Below, piece after piece: positions 1-8,236 of a DNA stretch of 64,000 nucleotides (position 1 is the stretch's first letter; the number at the start of each line of letters is the position of its first letter). The stretch is from Streptomyces sp. SID8352 (GTDB taxonomy: Bacteria; Actinomycetota; Actinomycetes; Streptomycetales; Streptomycetaceae), in the NCBI RefSeq assembly GCF_009862265.1, contig NZ_WWGX01000082.1:62001-126000 (forward strand). The letters run 5' to 3'. The translations under genes and the position numbers were made by a program. Under the pieces are notes generated by a model. The model had not been told where the DNA came from, searched no databases, and saw only the letters and a program-made list of their open reading frames with translations.

Positions 1-1
1 A

Positions 2-766
2 CCGCACGGGCTGCCCCTGCGCGACGTCGTGCCCACCGAGCACCGCGAGGCGCTGGAGCCGTGGCTGGCCAGGACCCCCGGGCAGATCGCCTGGATGGAG
101 GAGAAGGCGGGCCGCTTCCCCTTCGAGACCTACGGCCTCCTCATGGCCGACGCGACCACCGGCTACGAGCTGGAGACGCAGACACTCTCCCTCTTCGAGC
201 GGGAACTGTTCACCGAGCCCGCCTACCCCCAGTGGTACGTGGAGTCGCTGATGGTGCACGAACTGTCCCACCAGTGGTTCGGCGACAGTGTCACCCCCCA
301 CTCCTGGTCCGACCTCTGGCTCAGCGAGGGCCACGCCACCTGGTACGAGGCCCTGTACGCGGAGGAGACTGCCGGCCGTCCCCTGGAGACCCGGATGAGG
401 GCCGCCTACGGCGCCTCCGACGGCTGGCGGGCCACCGGCGGGCCCCCGGCCGCGCCCGAGCCGCCCCGGTCCGGCAGCAAGATCGGCATCTTCCGCGGCA
501 ACGTCTACGACGGCGCGGCCCTGGTCCTCTACGCACTGCGCCAGGAGATCGGAGCCCCGGCCTTCGAGCGGCTCGAACGGGCCTGGACGGCACGGCACCG
601 GGACTCCACCGCCACCACCGCCGACTTCGTCCGCCTCGCCTCCGCCACCGCCGGACGCGACCTGGAGGGCTTCCTCCGGGACTGGCTCCACGGCGCGAGG
701 ACCCCGCCCATGCCGGGCCATCCCGACTGGAGGCCCGCGGGCGCCGCCGACGGCGGGGGGAAATAA
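2..766 (+). CDS. M1 family metallopeptidase (aminopeptidase), C-terminal part
   Basis: This is the 3' part of a gene that begins before the window; the reading frame is open from base 2. It carries the M1 zinc motif HELSHQWFGD with the third zinc ligand in the downstream LSEGHATWYE segment, the classic HExxH-x18-E arrangement of ERAP/aminopeptidase N enzymes. The family removes N-terminal residues from peptides. The remainder is the helical C-terminal region, ending in a short proline-rich tail. The stop TAA lies 155 bases before the hflX start, so the two genes may be separate units. The M1 assignment is firm; substrate and location cannot be judged without the N-terminus. Confidence 0.9.
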   Translation, partial: PHGLPLRDVVPTEHREALEPWLARTPGQIAWMEEKAGRFPFETYGLLMADATTGYELETQTLSLFERELFTEPAYPQWYVESLMVHELSHQWFGDSVTPHSWSDLWLSEGHATWYEALYAEETAGRPLETRMRAAYGASDGWRATGGPPAAPEPPRSGSKIGIFRGNVYDGAALVLYALRQEIGAPAFERLERAWTARHRDSTATTADFVRLASATAGRDLEGFLRDWLHGARTPPMPGHPDWRPAGAADGGGK

Positions 767-921
767 GACGGTGACGAGACGGCCCGTACCGTGCGACCAT
801 CGTCGCGACGGCGCGGCACGGGCCCGCGGGAATCTCCCCGGCGCCCCGCGCGTTGCACAAGTACGGCACCGCGCGCCCGCGCGAGCCGGACACGAACCGT
901 TCCCAGCTACGTAAGGATCAA

Positions 922-2415
922 ATGACCTCCTCTTCTTCCCCTTCCCAGGACACCAAGCGTCTCGCGCGTGACTACCCCGACGGCCTGCGGGCCGATGCCC
1001 TGATGGAAGAGGACGTCGCCGGGAGCCACGAGATCGACCCGCGGTGGGACGGCGACCAGTTCGACCGCTCCGAGCGCGCGGCGCTGCGCCGGGTGGCGGG
1101 CCTCTCCACGGAGCTGGAGGACGTCACCGAGGTCGAGTACCGCCAGCTCCGGCTGGAGCGGGTCGTCCTCGTCGGCGTCTGGACCACGGGCACCGCGCGC
1201 GAGGCCGAGAACTCCCTCGCGGAGCTGGCCGCCCTCGCCGAGACCGCCGGAGCCCTGGTGCTCGACGGCGTGATCCAGCGCCGCGACAAGCCCGACGCGG
1301 CCACCTACATCGGCTCCGGCAAGGCCAACGAACTGCGTGACGTCGTCATCGAGACGGGCGCCGACACCGTCGTCTGCGACGGTGAGCTGAGCCCCGGCCA
1401 GCTCATCCACCTGGAGGACGTGGTCAAGGTCAAGGTCATCGACCGGACGGCCCTGATCCTCGACATCTTCGCCCAGCACGCCAAGTCCCGTGAGGGCAAG
1501 GCGCAGGTCTCGCTCGCGCAGATGCAGTACATGCTGCCGCGGCTGCGCGGCTGGGGCCAGTCGCTCTCGCGGCAGATGGGCGGCGGCAAGGGCGGCGGGC
1601 TCGCTACCCGCGGCCCCGGTGAGACCAAGATCGAGACGGACCGGCGGCGCATCCGCGAGAAGATGGCGAAGATGCGCCGGGAGATCGCGGAGATGAAGAC
1701 CGGCCGCGACATCAAGCGCCGGGAGCGCCGCCGCAACAAGGTGCCGTCGGTGGCGATCGCGGGCTACACCAACGCCGGGAAGTCCTCCCTGCTCAACCGG
1801 CTCACGGGCGCGGGCGTCCTGGTGGAGAACGCGCTGTTCGCCACCCTGGACCCGACCGTGCGCCGGGCCGAGACGCCGAGCGGGCGGCTGTACACCCTCG
1901 CGGACACCGTCGGCTTCGTCCGCCACCTGCCGCACCACCTGGTCGAGGCGTTCCGCTCCACGATGGAGGAGGTCGGCGACGCCGATCTGATCCTGCACGT
2001 GGTGGACGGCGCCCATCCGGACCCGGAGGAGCAACTGGCCGCCGTGCGCGAGGTGATCAGGGACGTCGGCGCCACCGACGTGCCCGAGATCGTCGTGGTC
2101 AACAAGGCCGACATGGCCGATCCGCTGGTCCTCCAGCGGCTGCTGCGGCTGGAGAGGCACTCCATCGCGGTCTCGGCCCGCACCGGCCAGGGCATCGAGG
2201 AGCTGCTCGCGCTGATCGACAGCGAACTGCCCCGGCCGGCGGTCGAGATCGAGGCGCTGGTGCCGTACACCCGGGGCAAGCTGGTGGCCCGCGCCCATGA
2301 CGAGGGCGAGGTCCTCTCCGAGGAGCACACCCCGGAGGGCACGCTGATCAAGGTGCGCGTGCACGAGGAACTGGCGGCGGAGCTCTCGCCGTACGCTCCG
2401 GCACCGCTCGCCTGA
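922..2415 (+). CDS. hflX: GTPase HflX
   Basis: HflX is a ribosome-associated GTPase that splits or rescues stalled 70S ribosomes. The 497-aa protein has the HflX N-terminal domain (a Gly-rich stretch after residue 215, RQMGGGKGGG) followed by the G domain: P-loop GYTNAGKS at residues 281-288, DTVGFV switch II and NKAD specificity motif. I chose the ATG at 922 because AAGGA lies 5-9 bases upstream and the protein then begins MTSSSSPSQD; an in-frame ATG at 853 has no ribosome binding site. A strong hairpin terminator follows 10 bases after the stop. N-terminal length is somewhat above E. coli HflX, as usual in actinobacteria. Confidence 0.95.
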   Translation: MTSSSSPSQDTKRLARDYPDGLRADALMEEDVAGSHEIDPRWDGDQFDRSERAALRRVAGLSTELEDVTEVEYRQLRLERVVLVGVWTTGTAREAENSLAELAALAETAGALVLDGVIQRRDKPDAATYIGSGKANELRDVVIETGADTVVCDGELSPGQLIHLEDVVKVKVIDRTALILDIFAQHAKSREGKAQVSLAQMQYMLPRLRGWGQSLSRQMGGGKGGGLATRGPGETKIETDRRRIREKMAKMRREIAEMKTGRDIKRRERRRNKVPSVAIAGYTNAGKSSLLNRLTGAGVLVENALFATLDPTVRRAETPSGRLYTLADTVGFVRHLPHHLVEAFRSTMEEVGDADLILHVVDGAHPDPEEQLAAVREVIRDVGATDVPEIVVVNKADMADPLVLQRLLRLERHSIAVSARTGQGIEELLALIDSELPRPAVEIEALVPYTRGKLVARAHDEGEVLSEEHTPEGTLIKVRVHEELAAELSPYAPAPLA

Positions 2416-2425
2416 CACACCCGGA

Positions 2426-2473
2426 GACAGGGGTCCGCCCCCGCGCCCGACGGCGCGGGGGCGGACCCCTGTC
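2426..2473 (+). terminator. hflX terminator, 21-bp perfect stem
   Basis: Bases 2426-2446 and 2453-2473 are exact inverted repeats separated by a 6-base loop. The GC-rich stem without a T-tract is typical of Streptomyces. It starts 10 bases after the hflX stop and could also stop the convergent protease transcript. Confidence 0.88.
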
Positions 2474-2480
2474 ACGTTCC

Positions 2481-2528
2481 CGGTCACCCGGTCACCCGGT
2501 CACCCGGTCACCCGGTCACCCGGTCACC
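2481..2528. repeat. Tandem 8-bp repeat, six copies
   Basis: Six perfect, uninterrupted copies of CGGTCACC fill the space between the hflX terminator and the stop of the convergent serine protease gene. The unit is 8 bp, so the tract is not coding. It looks like a slippage-prone microsatellite with no visible function. Confidence 0.95.
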
Positions 2529-2561
2529 AGGGGCCGGTCGCCGCCCAACGGGCGGGGGCGG

Positions 2562-3794
2562 TCACTGCCCGGCGAACTTGCCGCTGACCGCGTCGTACAC
2601 GCCCTTGGCCTCCTCGCCCAGCCGGGGCCCGGCCAGCCAGCCGGCCGTGACCGGGCCGATCGAGGTGTTGGAGATCAGCGCGGGCTTGCCGTCGGCCCCG
2701 GCGGCGACCCAGCCGCCGCCGGACGAACCACCGGTCATCGAGCAGCCGATGCGGTACATCGTCGGCTGCTTCGCGTCGAGGGAGAGCCGCCCGGGACGGT
2801 CCGCGCACTGGTACAGCTTCTGGCCGTCGTACGGCGCCGCCGCCGGGTAGCCGGTCGCCGTGAGGGTCTTGACGTCCGGCACCGCGGGCGCCGCGAAGTC
2901 CACCGGCAGCGCCGCGCCGACCGTCTCCTCCAGGGACTTGGTGCCGCCCTTCTCCGGCGTCACGTGGATCACCGCGAAGTCGTACGAGGCGCCCCGGCCG
3001 CCCGTCGCGCCGCCCTGCTCGATCCACTGGTCGGAGGTCTGCGCCCAGTCGCCCCACCACACACCGTAGGGAGCGACCTCCTCCTTGGTGGCGTTCTCCA
3101 GCTCCGCCGCCGGCTTCCCGGCGTCGTTGTAGGAGGGGACGAAGGCGATGTTGCGGTACCAGCCGCCCTTCTCACCGGCGTGCACGCAGTGGCCCGCCGT
3201 CCACACCATGTTGGACTTGCCGGGGTGCGCGGGGTCCTGCACGACCGTCGCCGAGCACACCATGGTGCCCCCGGGGGAGTCGAAGAACACCTTGCCCGCC
3301 GTGGCCGCGTTCTCGTGGTACGACGGCGGCACCGCCCGCGCGTCGACCGGGCGCGGCTCCGGGTCCGTGACGCCCTGGTCGTCGGAGAGGTCGTCCTCGT
3401 CGACGCCCTGGTCGGGCTCCTCGGCGTCGCGCATGCGGTCCGGGTCCCAGAGGTCCTCGATGATCGGGTTGACGAAGTCCTGCGCTTCGCGCAGCCAGTC
3501 GCTCCGGTCCCAGTTCTTCCAGGCGCCGTTCTTCCACTCGTCCAGGTCGATCCCGTGCTTCTTCAGCTTCTCCTTGAGCTGGTCCGGGATCTTGACTCCG
3601 CCCCCGTTGGCGTCGCTGTCCGCCGCCGTCGCGGAGGCATTGGCCCCGCCGCCCGCCTCGGGGTCGTCGCCCTCGCAGGCGGTGACGGTGAGCGCGAGTG
3701 CCGAGACCAGGGCCAGGGCGGCGGGTACGGAGGAGGCCCGGCGCCGCCCGTTCCGGTGCCCGCGCGTGGTGGACGAAGGCCGTATGGATCGCAT
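2562..3794 (-). CDS. Trypsin-like serine peptidase, lipoprotein-like export signal
   Basis: 410 aa. The N-terminus is basic (GHRNGRRR), followed by a hydrophobic segment ending in a lipobox-like LTVTAC at residues 35-40, so it is likely exported and possibly lipid-anchored. A long charged segment follows, then an S1/V8-like catalytic domain with WTAGHC (His), DFAVIHV (Asp) and a GGSSGGGW serine motif, the signature of extracellular actinobacterial glutamyl-endopeptidase-like proteins. The ATG at 3794 was chosen over the longer reading because it has a GGGGAG site and gives a proper signal peptide. Its 3' end faces hflX. Substrate is unknown; it could act on the cell envelope. Confidence 0.85.
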   Translation of the reverse strand: MRSIRPSSTTRGHRNGRRRASSVPAALALVSALALTVTACEGDDPEAGGGANASATAADSDANGGGVKIPDQLKEKLKKHGIDLDEWKNGAWKNWDRSDWLREAQDFVNPIIEDLWDPDRMRDAEEPDQGVDEDDLSDDQGVTDPEPRPVDARAVPPSYHENAATAGKVFFDSPGGTMVCSATVVQDPAHPGKSNMVWTAGHCVHAGEKGGWYRNIAFVPSYNDAGKPAAELENATKEEVAPYGVWWGDWAQTSDQWIEQGGATGGRGASYDFAVIHVTPEKGGTKSLEETVGAALPVDFAAPAVPDVKTLTATGYPAAAPYDGQKLYQCADRPGRLSLDAKQPTMYRIGCSMTGGSSGGGWVAAGADGKPALISNTSIGPVTAGWLAGPRLGEEAKGVYDAVSGKFAGQ

Positions 3795-3940
3795 GGTGCT
3801 GCACTCCCCCTGCTGTGACGAAGACGGTGCCGGACCGCGCGCCGCACGCCGTGCCTCTCTCGGGTCCGGACGGGATCGCGGCACCTCGGCGGCACCCTGG
3901 AACGGCACCACACACTATGCGGTCGCTGTGGGGGAGTCCC

Positions 3941-3963
3941 GACGGAACGGCAACGGTTCCGTC
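3941..3963. promoter_or_regulatory. Inverted repeat in divergent promoter region
   Basis: GACGGAAC at 3941-3948 and GTTCCGTC at 3956-3963 are perfect 8-bp arms around a 7-base spacer. It sits in the 313-base divergent gap between the serine protease and the siderophore-type block, where an operator would be expected. No iron-box-like sequence was seen in this gap. The binding factor is unknown. Confidence 0.45.
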
Positions 3964-4107
3964 ACGGAAAGGATCTTGGCGGGGGCCGTAACCCGGTGCG
4001 CCCAGGCCGGTTGATAGCGGCGAGGGGCCCGCCGTCCGGACGCGGCCCCGGGGCCGGGAGCGACACGGTGCGCCACGCGCCCCTGGACACGGGAAGGGCG
4101 GGGAGCC

Positions 4108-5535
4108 GTGGGCGGGCGGGGCGGCGAGGGGCTGCGCGGGGCGCCGGTGCCCGAGGGGTTCGGGGGGTCCGCGCGCCGGATGTCCGCGGTGGAGCGCACG
4201 GGCGCGTGGCGGAGGGCGGTGCGCGGGGCGCCGGACCCGCGCGACCCCTCCGGCCGGACCCGCGCGGGCGCCCGCGCCCTGCCGGTCGTTCCCGTCCGGG
4301 CCCGGGGGCTCGTGGTCGAGGGCGCCGACGGCCGCCGCTACCTGGACTGCTCCACCGCCGCCGGGGCGCCCGTGCTCGGACACCACCACCCCGTCGTCCT
4401 GGAAGCGGTCCGCAGGGCGCTCGACACCGGTGCCCCGTCCCGGACCCGCGGCCTCGCGCCGCCGGTCGAGGACGCCTTCGCCGCCGAACTGCTCGCCACC
4501 CTGCCGCCCGGCTTCGCCCGCCACGCCCGCGTCCGGGTCCTCGGCCCCGCCGGCGGCGACGCGCTCGCGGCGGCCAGGACGCTCGTCCGCGAGGCCACCG
4601 GACGGTTCATGGTGCCGCGCGCGGAGGAGTATCCCGGCGACGGGTCCGGCGCCGCGCCCGCCGCCCGCCCCGCCGGGGGAGAGCCGCCCGCCGGACTGGT
4701 CCTCGCGCCGCTCCGCGTCCGCGACGGAGTGCTCCCCGTCCCGGACGCCCGGATACGGCGCATACGGCGGATCACCGCCGGGCGGGCCGTTCCGCTCGTG
4801 GTCGACGAGACCGAGACCGGGCTCGGGCGGACCGGAACCCTCTGGGCGGTCGAGCACAGCGGAGTCGTCCCCGACGTCCTGGTCCTGCCCCCGGCGATCG
4901 GCGGCGGGCTGCCCCTGACCGCCCTGGTCCACCATCAGGACCTCGACCCCGGCGGCCCCGCGCGGGACACCCGGCGGGGCAACCGCCTCGCCCTCGCCGC
5001 CGGCACCGCGATCCTCGCGCACGTCCGCGAGCGGGGACTCGCCGCCCACGCCGCCGCCCTCGGCGCCCGGATGCTCGACCGGCTGCGCTCCTCGGCCGGG
5101 GAGTTCCCGTGCGTGGGCGAGGTACGGGGGCGGGGACTGGTGATCGGCGTGGAGCTGGTGGCCGACCCGGGAGGACCCGGCGCCGCCCCCGGCCGCCGCT
5201 CCGCCGGTCCCTCCGTTCCCGGCCGCCCGCTCGTTCCGGGGCGTCCCTCCCCTTCCGGCCGGTCCCCCCTTCCCCTTCCCGGCCGCGCCGCCGCTACGGG
5301 CCGCCCGGGGGCCACCGTCGCCCCGGGGGCACGGGCAGCCGCCGCCGTGCGGAGGGAGTGCCTGCGGCGCGGCCTGATCGTGGACCTCGTGGGGCCGTCC
5401 GGCACCGTCATCGCCCTCACACCGCCACTGACGCTCACCGAGGAGCAGGCCGCCGCCGTCCTGGACCGGCTGACCGAGGCGATACGCACCGTGGCCCACG
5501 CCCGCCCCTCCGCCGGGCCGCCCGTCCCGGAGTGA
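4108..5535 (+). CDS. Degenerate class III aminotransferase-like protein (PLP lysine absent)
   Basis: 475 aa, clearly related to diaminobutyrate-2-oxoglutarate aminotransferases: VVDETETGLGRTG retains the PLP-binding Asp, and GEVRGRGLVIGVEL is the conserved C-terminal motif. The Schiff-base lysine motif, normally SKAIGGGLP, here reads PPAIGGGLP (codons near 4891-4899), so the catalytic lysine is a proline. The aromatic/Gly motif that stacks on PLP is also missing and LEPVQGEGG has become LAPLRVRDG. The frame is intact, which argues against simple decay. It heads a block with an IucA/IucC synthetase and a GNAT. The GTG start has GGGGAG close upstream; an ATG at 4180 is the alternative. Probably not an active transaminase. 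Confidence 0.8.
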   Translation: MGGRGGEGLRGAPVPEGFGGSARRMSAVERTGAWRRAVRGAPDPRDPSGRTRAGARALPVVPVRARGLVVEGADGRRYLDCSTAAGAPVLGHHHPVVLEAVRRALDTGAPSRTRGLAPPVEDAFAAELLATLPPGFARHARVRVLGPAGGDALAAARTLVREATGRFMVPRAEEYPGDGSGAAPAARPAGGEPPAGLVLAPLRVRDGVLPVPDARIRRIRRITAGRAVPLVVDETETGLGRTGTLWAVEHSGVVPDVLVLPPAIGGGLPLTALVHHQDLDPGGPARDTRRGNRLALAAGTAILAHVRERGLAAHAAALGARMLDRLRSSAGEFPCVGEVRGRGLVIGVELVADPGGPGAAPGRRSAGPSVPGRPLVPGRPSPSGRSPLPLPGRAAATGRPGATVAPGARAAAAVRRECLRRGLIVDLVGPSGTVIALTPPLTLTEEQAAAVLDRLTEAIRTVAHARPSAGPPVPE

Positions 5536-5657
5536 CCGCCGCCGGGGAGGGGGCCCGCCGCGCGACCGCGCGGCACCGCCGTCCGCCCCCGGGCGCGGTG
5601 GACGGGACACACCTCCCGCGCGACCGCGCGGCACCCACCAGACCCACGAGGACCACC

Positions 5658-8207
5658 GTGAACACCCCCACCCCGGACCACTCCCCGGAGCCCGCCCCGT
5701 CCCCGGCCCCCGCCGGCACCGCCGTGAACGGCAACGACCGCGTACCCGCCCAGAGCCGCCCCGCCGCGCCCGGCCGGCCCCCCGCCGCCGGCGTCCCGGC
5801 GTCCGGCACCGTGCCCGGCCCGGTACCCGTGGCCGGGGGTGGTGCCGCTGCCGGTCACGGACCCGTACCCGAGGGCCGCGCTCCCGGGGGAGCCCCGATG
5901 TCGGGCCCCTCCGCCCCGGAGCACGTCCCGGCCCCGGTGTCCGCCCCGGCGTCCCCCGGGCCCGCCGTCAACGGCACCGACCGCGCCTCCGCCGTGAGCC
6001 GTCGCGCCGCGCCCGGCCGGGTCCCCGCGGCCGACGGCCCGGTGCACGGCGCCGCGCCCGGCCGGGGCTCCGCCGTGAACGTCACCGCGCCCGGCCCGGT
6101 GTCCGGAACGGCCCTCGGACCGGCACCCCTGGCCGGGGGCGGTGCCGCCCCCGGCCACGGCCCCGTCCCCGAGGGCCGCGCTCCCGAGGGCCGCGCCCCC
6201 GGGCGGACTTCTCCGGCCGGAGCCCCGCCCCGGAGCACCCCCGCCCAGGGCACCGCGGCCCAGGGCATCCCCGCCCCCGGCACCGTCTCCCGCTCCGAGG
6301 GCATCCCCCAGCATGCGCGCCCCACCGGCACCGGGCGGTTGGCCGCCCCCGGAATCCGGCGCGCGGGCACCCCCCGCACCTCCGGTGCCCCGGGTGCCGG
6401 ACGCGCCGCCGCTCCCGCCGCCGACGCCCTCGCCGCCCCCGAGCCGTCCGCCGTCGCCCAGGCCGTCGGAGTCGGCAACCTGCTGCGCTGCTGGGTGCGC
6501 GAGGCCGGGCTCGCGGTGCCCGACGGAGGGATGCTGCGCGTACCGCTGCCCGCCAGCGGCACGGCCCTGGTGGTGCCCGTCCGCTACCGGTCGCCGACCG
6601 GCCGGCACCGCTTCGGCCCGGCCCGGCCGGAAGGCGCTCCCGAGTCGGCGCCGCCCGTGGACCCGGTCACCCTCGCCGCCCTGCTGGCCAGGGAGACGGG
6701 GGGCGGCGGCGACCTCGTCACCCGCGTCGCGGACTCCGTCCGCCGCACCGCCGCCTTCGTCCGCGACCGCCGGGCCGACCCCGCCGACCACCCCGACCTC
6801 TTCCTCGCCGCCGAACAGGCCCTCGTCCTCGGCCACCCGCTGCACCCGACCCCCAAGAGCCGCGAGGGGCTCACCGACGCCGAGGCCCGCGCCTACTCGC
6901 CCGAACTGCGCGGTTCCTTCGCGCTGCGCTGGATCGCGGTCGCCCCCTCTCTGCTCGCCGCCGACTCGGCCTGGACCGAGCGCGGACGCACCGTGACCGC
7001 CGACCGGCTGACCGCCCGCCTCATGGGCCCCGGCGCCCCGCTGCCCGAGGGACACGCGGCCCTCCCACTGCACCCCTGGCAGTTCCGCGAGATCCGGCGG
7101 CGCCCGGAGACCGCGGCCCTGCTGGACGCCGGGCTGCTGCGCGACCTCGGGGTCCGCGGCGACCCCTGGCATCCCACCTCCTCCCTGCGCACCGTGCACC
7201 GCACCGGCGCCCCCGCCATGCTCAAGCTGTCGCTGGCCCTCCAGATCACCAACTCCCGGCGGGAGAACCTCCGCAAGGAGCTCCACCGGGGCGTGGAGGT
7301 GCACCGCCTGCTCCGCACCGGCCTGTCCCGGCGCTGGCAGGCCGCCCACCCCGGCTTCGACATCGTCCGCGACCCCGCCTGGCTGGCGGTGGACGGCCCG
7401 GACGGCGGCCCCGTGCGCGGCCTCGACGTGGTCGTCCGGCACAACCCCTTCGGCCCCTGGGACGACGTCGCCTGCGTCGCCGGACTGGTGGCCCCGCGCG
7501 TCCCCCCGCCCACCGGCGGCCCCGGCGGCCCGGCCACCCCGTCCGACGACCTGCCCGCCGACGGTGCCCCCGCCGGGTCCCGGCCGTCCTCCCGGCTGGC
7601 CGAGATCGTCGCCTGCCTCGCCCTGCGCACCCGCCGCCCGCGCGGGGCGGTCGCCGCCGAGTGGTTCCTGCGCTACCTCGAACACGTCGTCCGGCCGGTG
7701 CTCTGGCTCGACGCGGAGGCCGGGGTCGCCCTGGAGGCGCACCAGCAGAACACGCTCGTCGTGCTCGGCGCCGAGGGCTGGCCGACCGGCGGGCGCTACC
7801 GGGACAACCAGGGTTACTACTTCCGCGCCTCCCGGCACGCGGAACTCGACGCCCGTCTGCCCGGGATCGGCGAGCGCAGCGACACCTTCGTCTCCGACGA
7901 GGTCGCCGACGAACGGTTCGCCTACTACCTGGCCATCAACAACGTCTTCGGGCTGATCGGCGCCTTCGGTTCGCAGGGGCTCGCGGACGAGCGGCTCCTC
8001 CTCGCCGCCTTCCGCCGCTTCCTCGGCACGCTCGCCACCGGCCCGGCCCGGCTGCGCACCTCGCTGCCCGCCCGCCTCCTCGACTCCTCCCGGCTGCGCT
8101 GCAAGGCCAACCTGATGACCCGGCTGCACGGGCTCGACGAACTCGTCGGCCCCGTCGACACCCAGTCCGTCTACGTCACCATCGCCAACCCGCTGCACGT
8201 CGGCTGA
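5658..8207 (+). CDS. IucA/IucC family NIS siderophore synthetase with repetitive N-terminal extension
   Basis: 849 aa. Residues from about 265 onward form a full-length NRPS-independent siderophore synthetase, which condenses a carboxylic acid (citrate, succinate or similar) with an amine or hydroxylamine through an acyl-adenylate. Visible motifs are GHPLHPTPKSREG (ATP-binding region), PLHPWQ, ITNSRRENLRKE, EAHQQNTLVV and the C-terminal NLMTRLHGLDEL. The first ~265 residues are Ala/Pro/Gly-rich, disordered and internally duplicated, absent from typical 580-620 aa family members. The GTG at 5658 follows CGAGGAC and keeps this extension; a later start cannot be excluded. The neighbours suggest a hydroxamate or carboxylate siderophore, but decarboxylase and monooxygenase partners are missing here. 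Confidence 0.88.
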   Translation: MNTPTPDHSPEPAPSPAPAGTAVNGNDRVPAQSRPAAPGRPPAAGVPASGTVPGPVPVAGGGAAAGHGPVPEGRAPGGAPMSGPSAPEHVPAPVSAPASPGPAVNGTDRASAVSRRAAPGRVPAADGPVHGAAPGRGSAVNVTAPGPVSGTALGPAPLAGGGAAPGHGPVPEGRAPEGRAPGRTSPAGAPPRSTPAQGTAAQGIPAPGTVSRSEGIPQHARPTGTGRLAAPGIRRAGTPRTSGAPGAGRAAAPAADALAAPEPSAVAQAVGVGNLLRCWVREAGLAVPDGGMLRVPLPASGTALVVPVRYRSPTGRHRFGPARPEGAPESAPPVDPVTLAALLARETGGGGDLVTRVADSVRRTAAFVRDRRADPADHPDLFLAAEQALVLGHPLHPTPKSREGLTDAEARAYSPELRGSFALRWIAVAPSLLAADSAWTERGRTVTADRLTARLMGPGAPLPEGHAALPLHPWQFREIRRRPETAALLDAGLLRDLGVRGDPWHPTSSLRTVHRTGAPAMLKLSLALQITNSRRENLRKELHRGVEVHRLLRTGLSRRWQAAHPGFDIVRDPAWLAVDGPDGGPVRGLDVVVRHNPFGPWDDVACVAGLVAPRVPPPTGGPGGPATPSDDLPADGAPAGSRPSSRLAEIVACLALRTRRPRGAVAAEWFLRYLEHVVRPVLWLDAEAGVALEAHQQNTLVVLGAEGWPTGGRYRDNQGYYFRASRHAELDARLPGIGERSDTFVSDEVADERFAYYLAINNVFGLIGAFGSQGLADERLLLAAFRRFLGTLATGPARLRTSLPARLLDSSRLRCKANLMTRLHGLDELVGPVDTQSVYVTIANPLHVG
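5724..6195 (+). repeat. Imperfect internal duplication in the IucA/IucC N-terminus
   Basis: Segment 5724-5890 recurs at about 5966-6195. Both copies encode a VNG(N/T)DR motif, an AAPGR motif, then GGGAA(A/P)GHGPVPEGRAP. The second copy has an inserted block and a doubled EGRAP unit. The region is in frame and third-position GC-rich, so it is probably translated. Confidence 0.75.
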
Positions 8208-8236
8208 CCGGCGCCCGCGCCGAGAGGAACGGCCCC

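Noticed and set aside
4935..8198. Long minus-strand open frame opposite the aminotransferase and synthetase
   Set aside because: Shadow of the plus-strand genes; no motif and no ribosome binding site.
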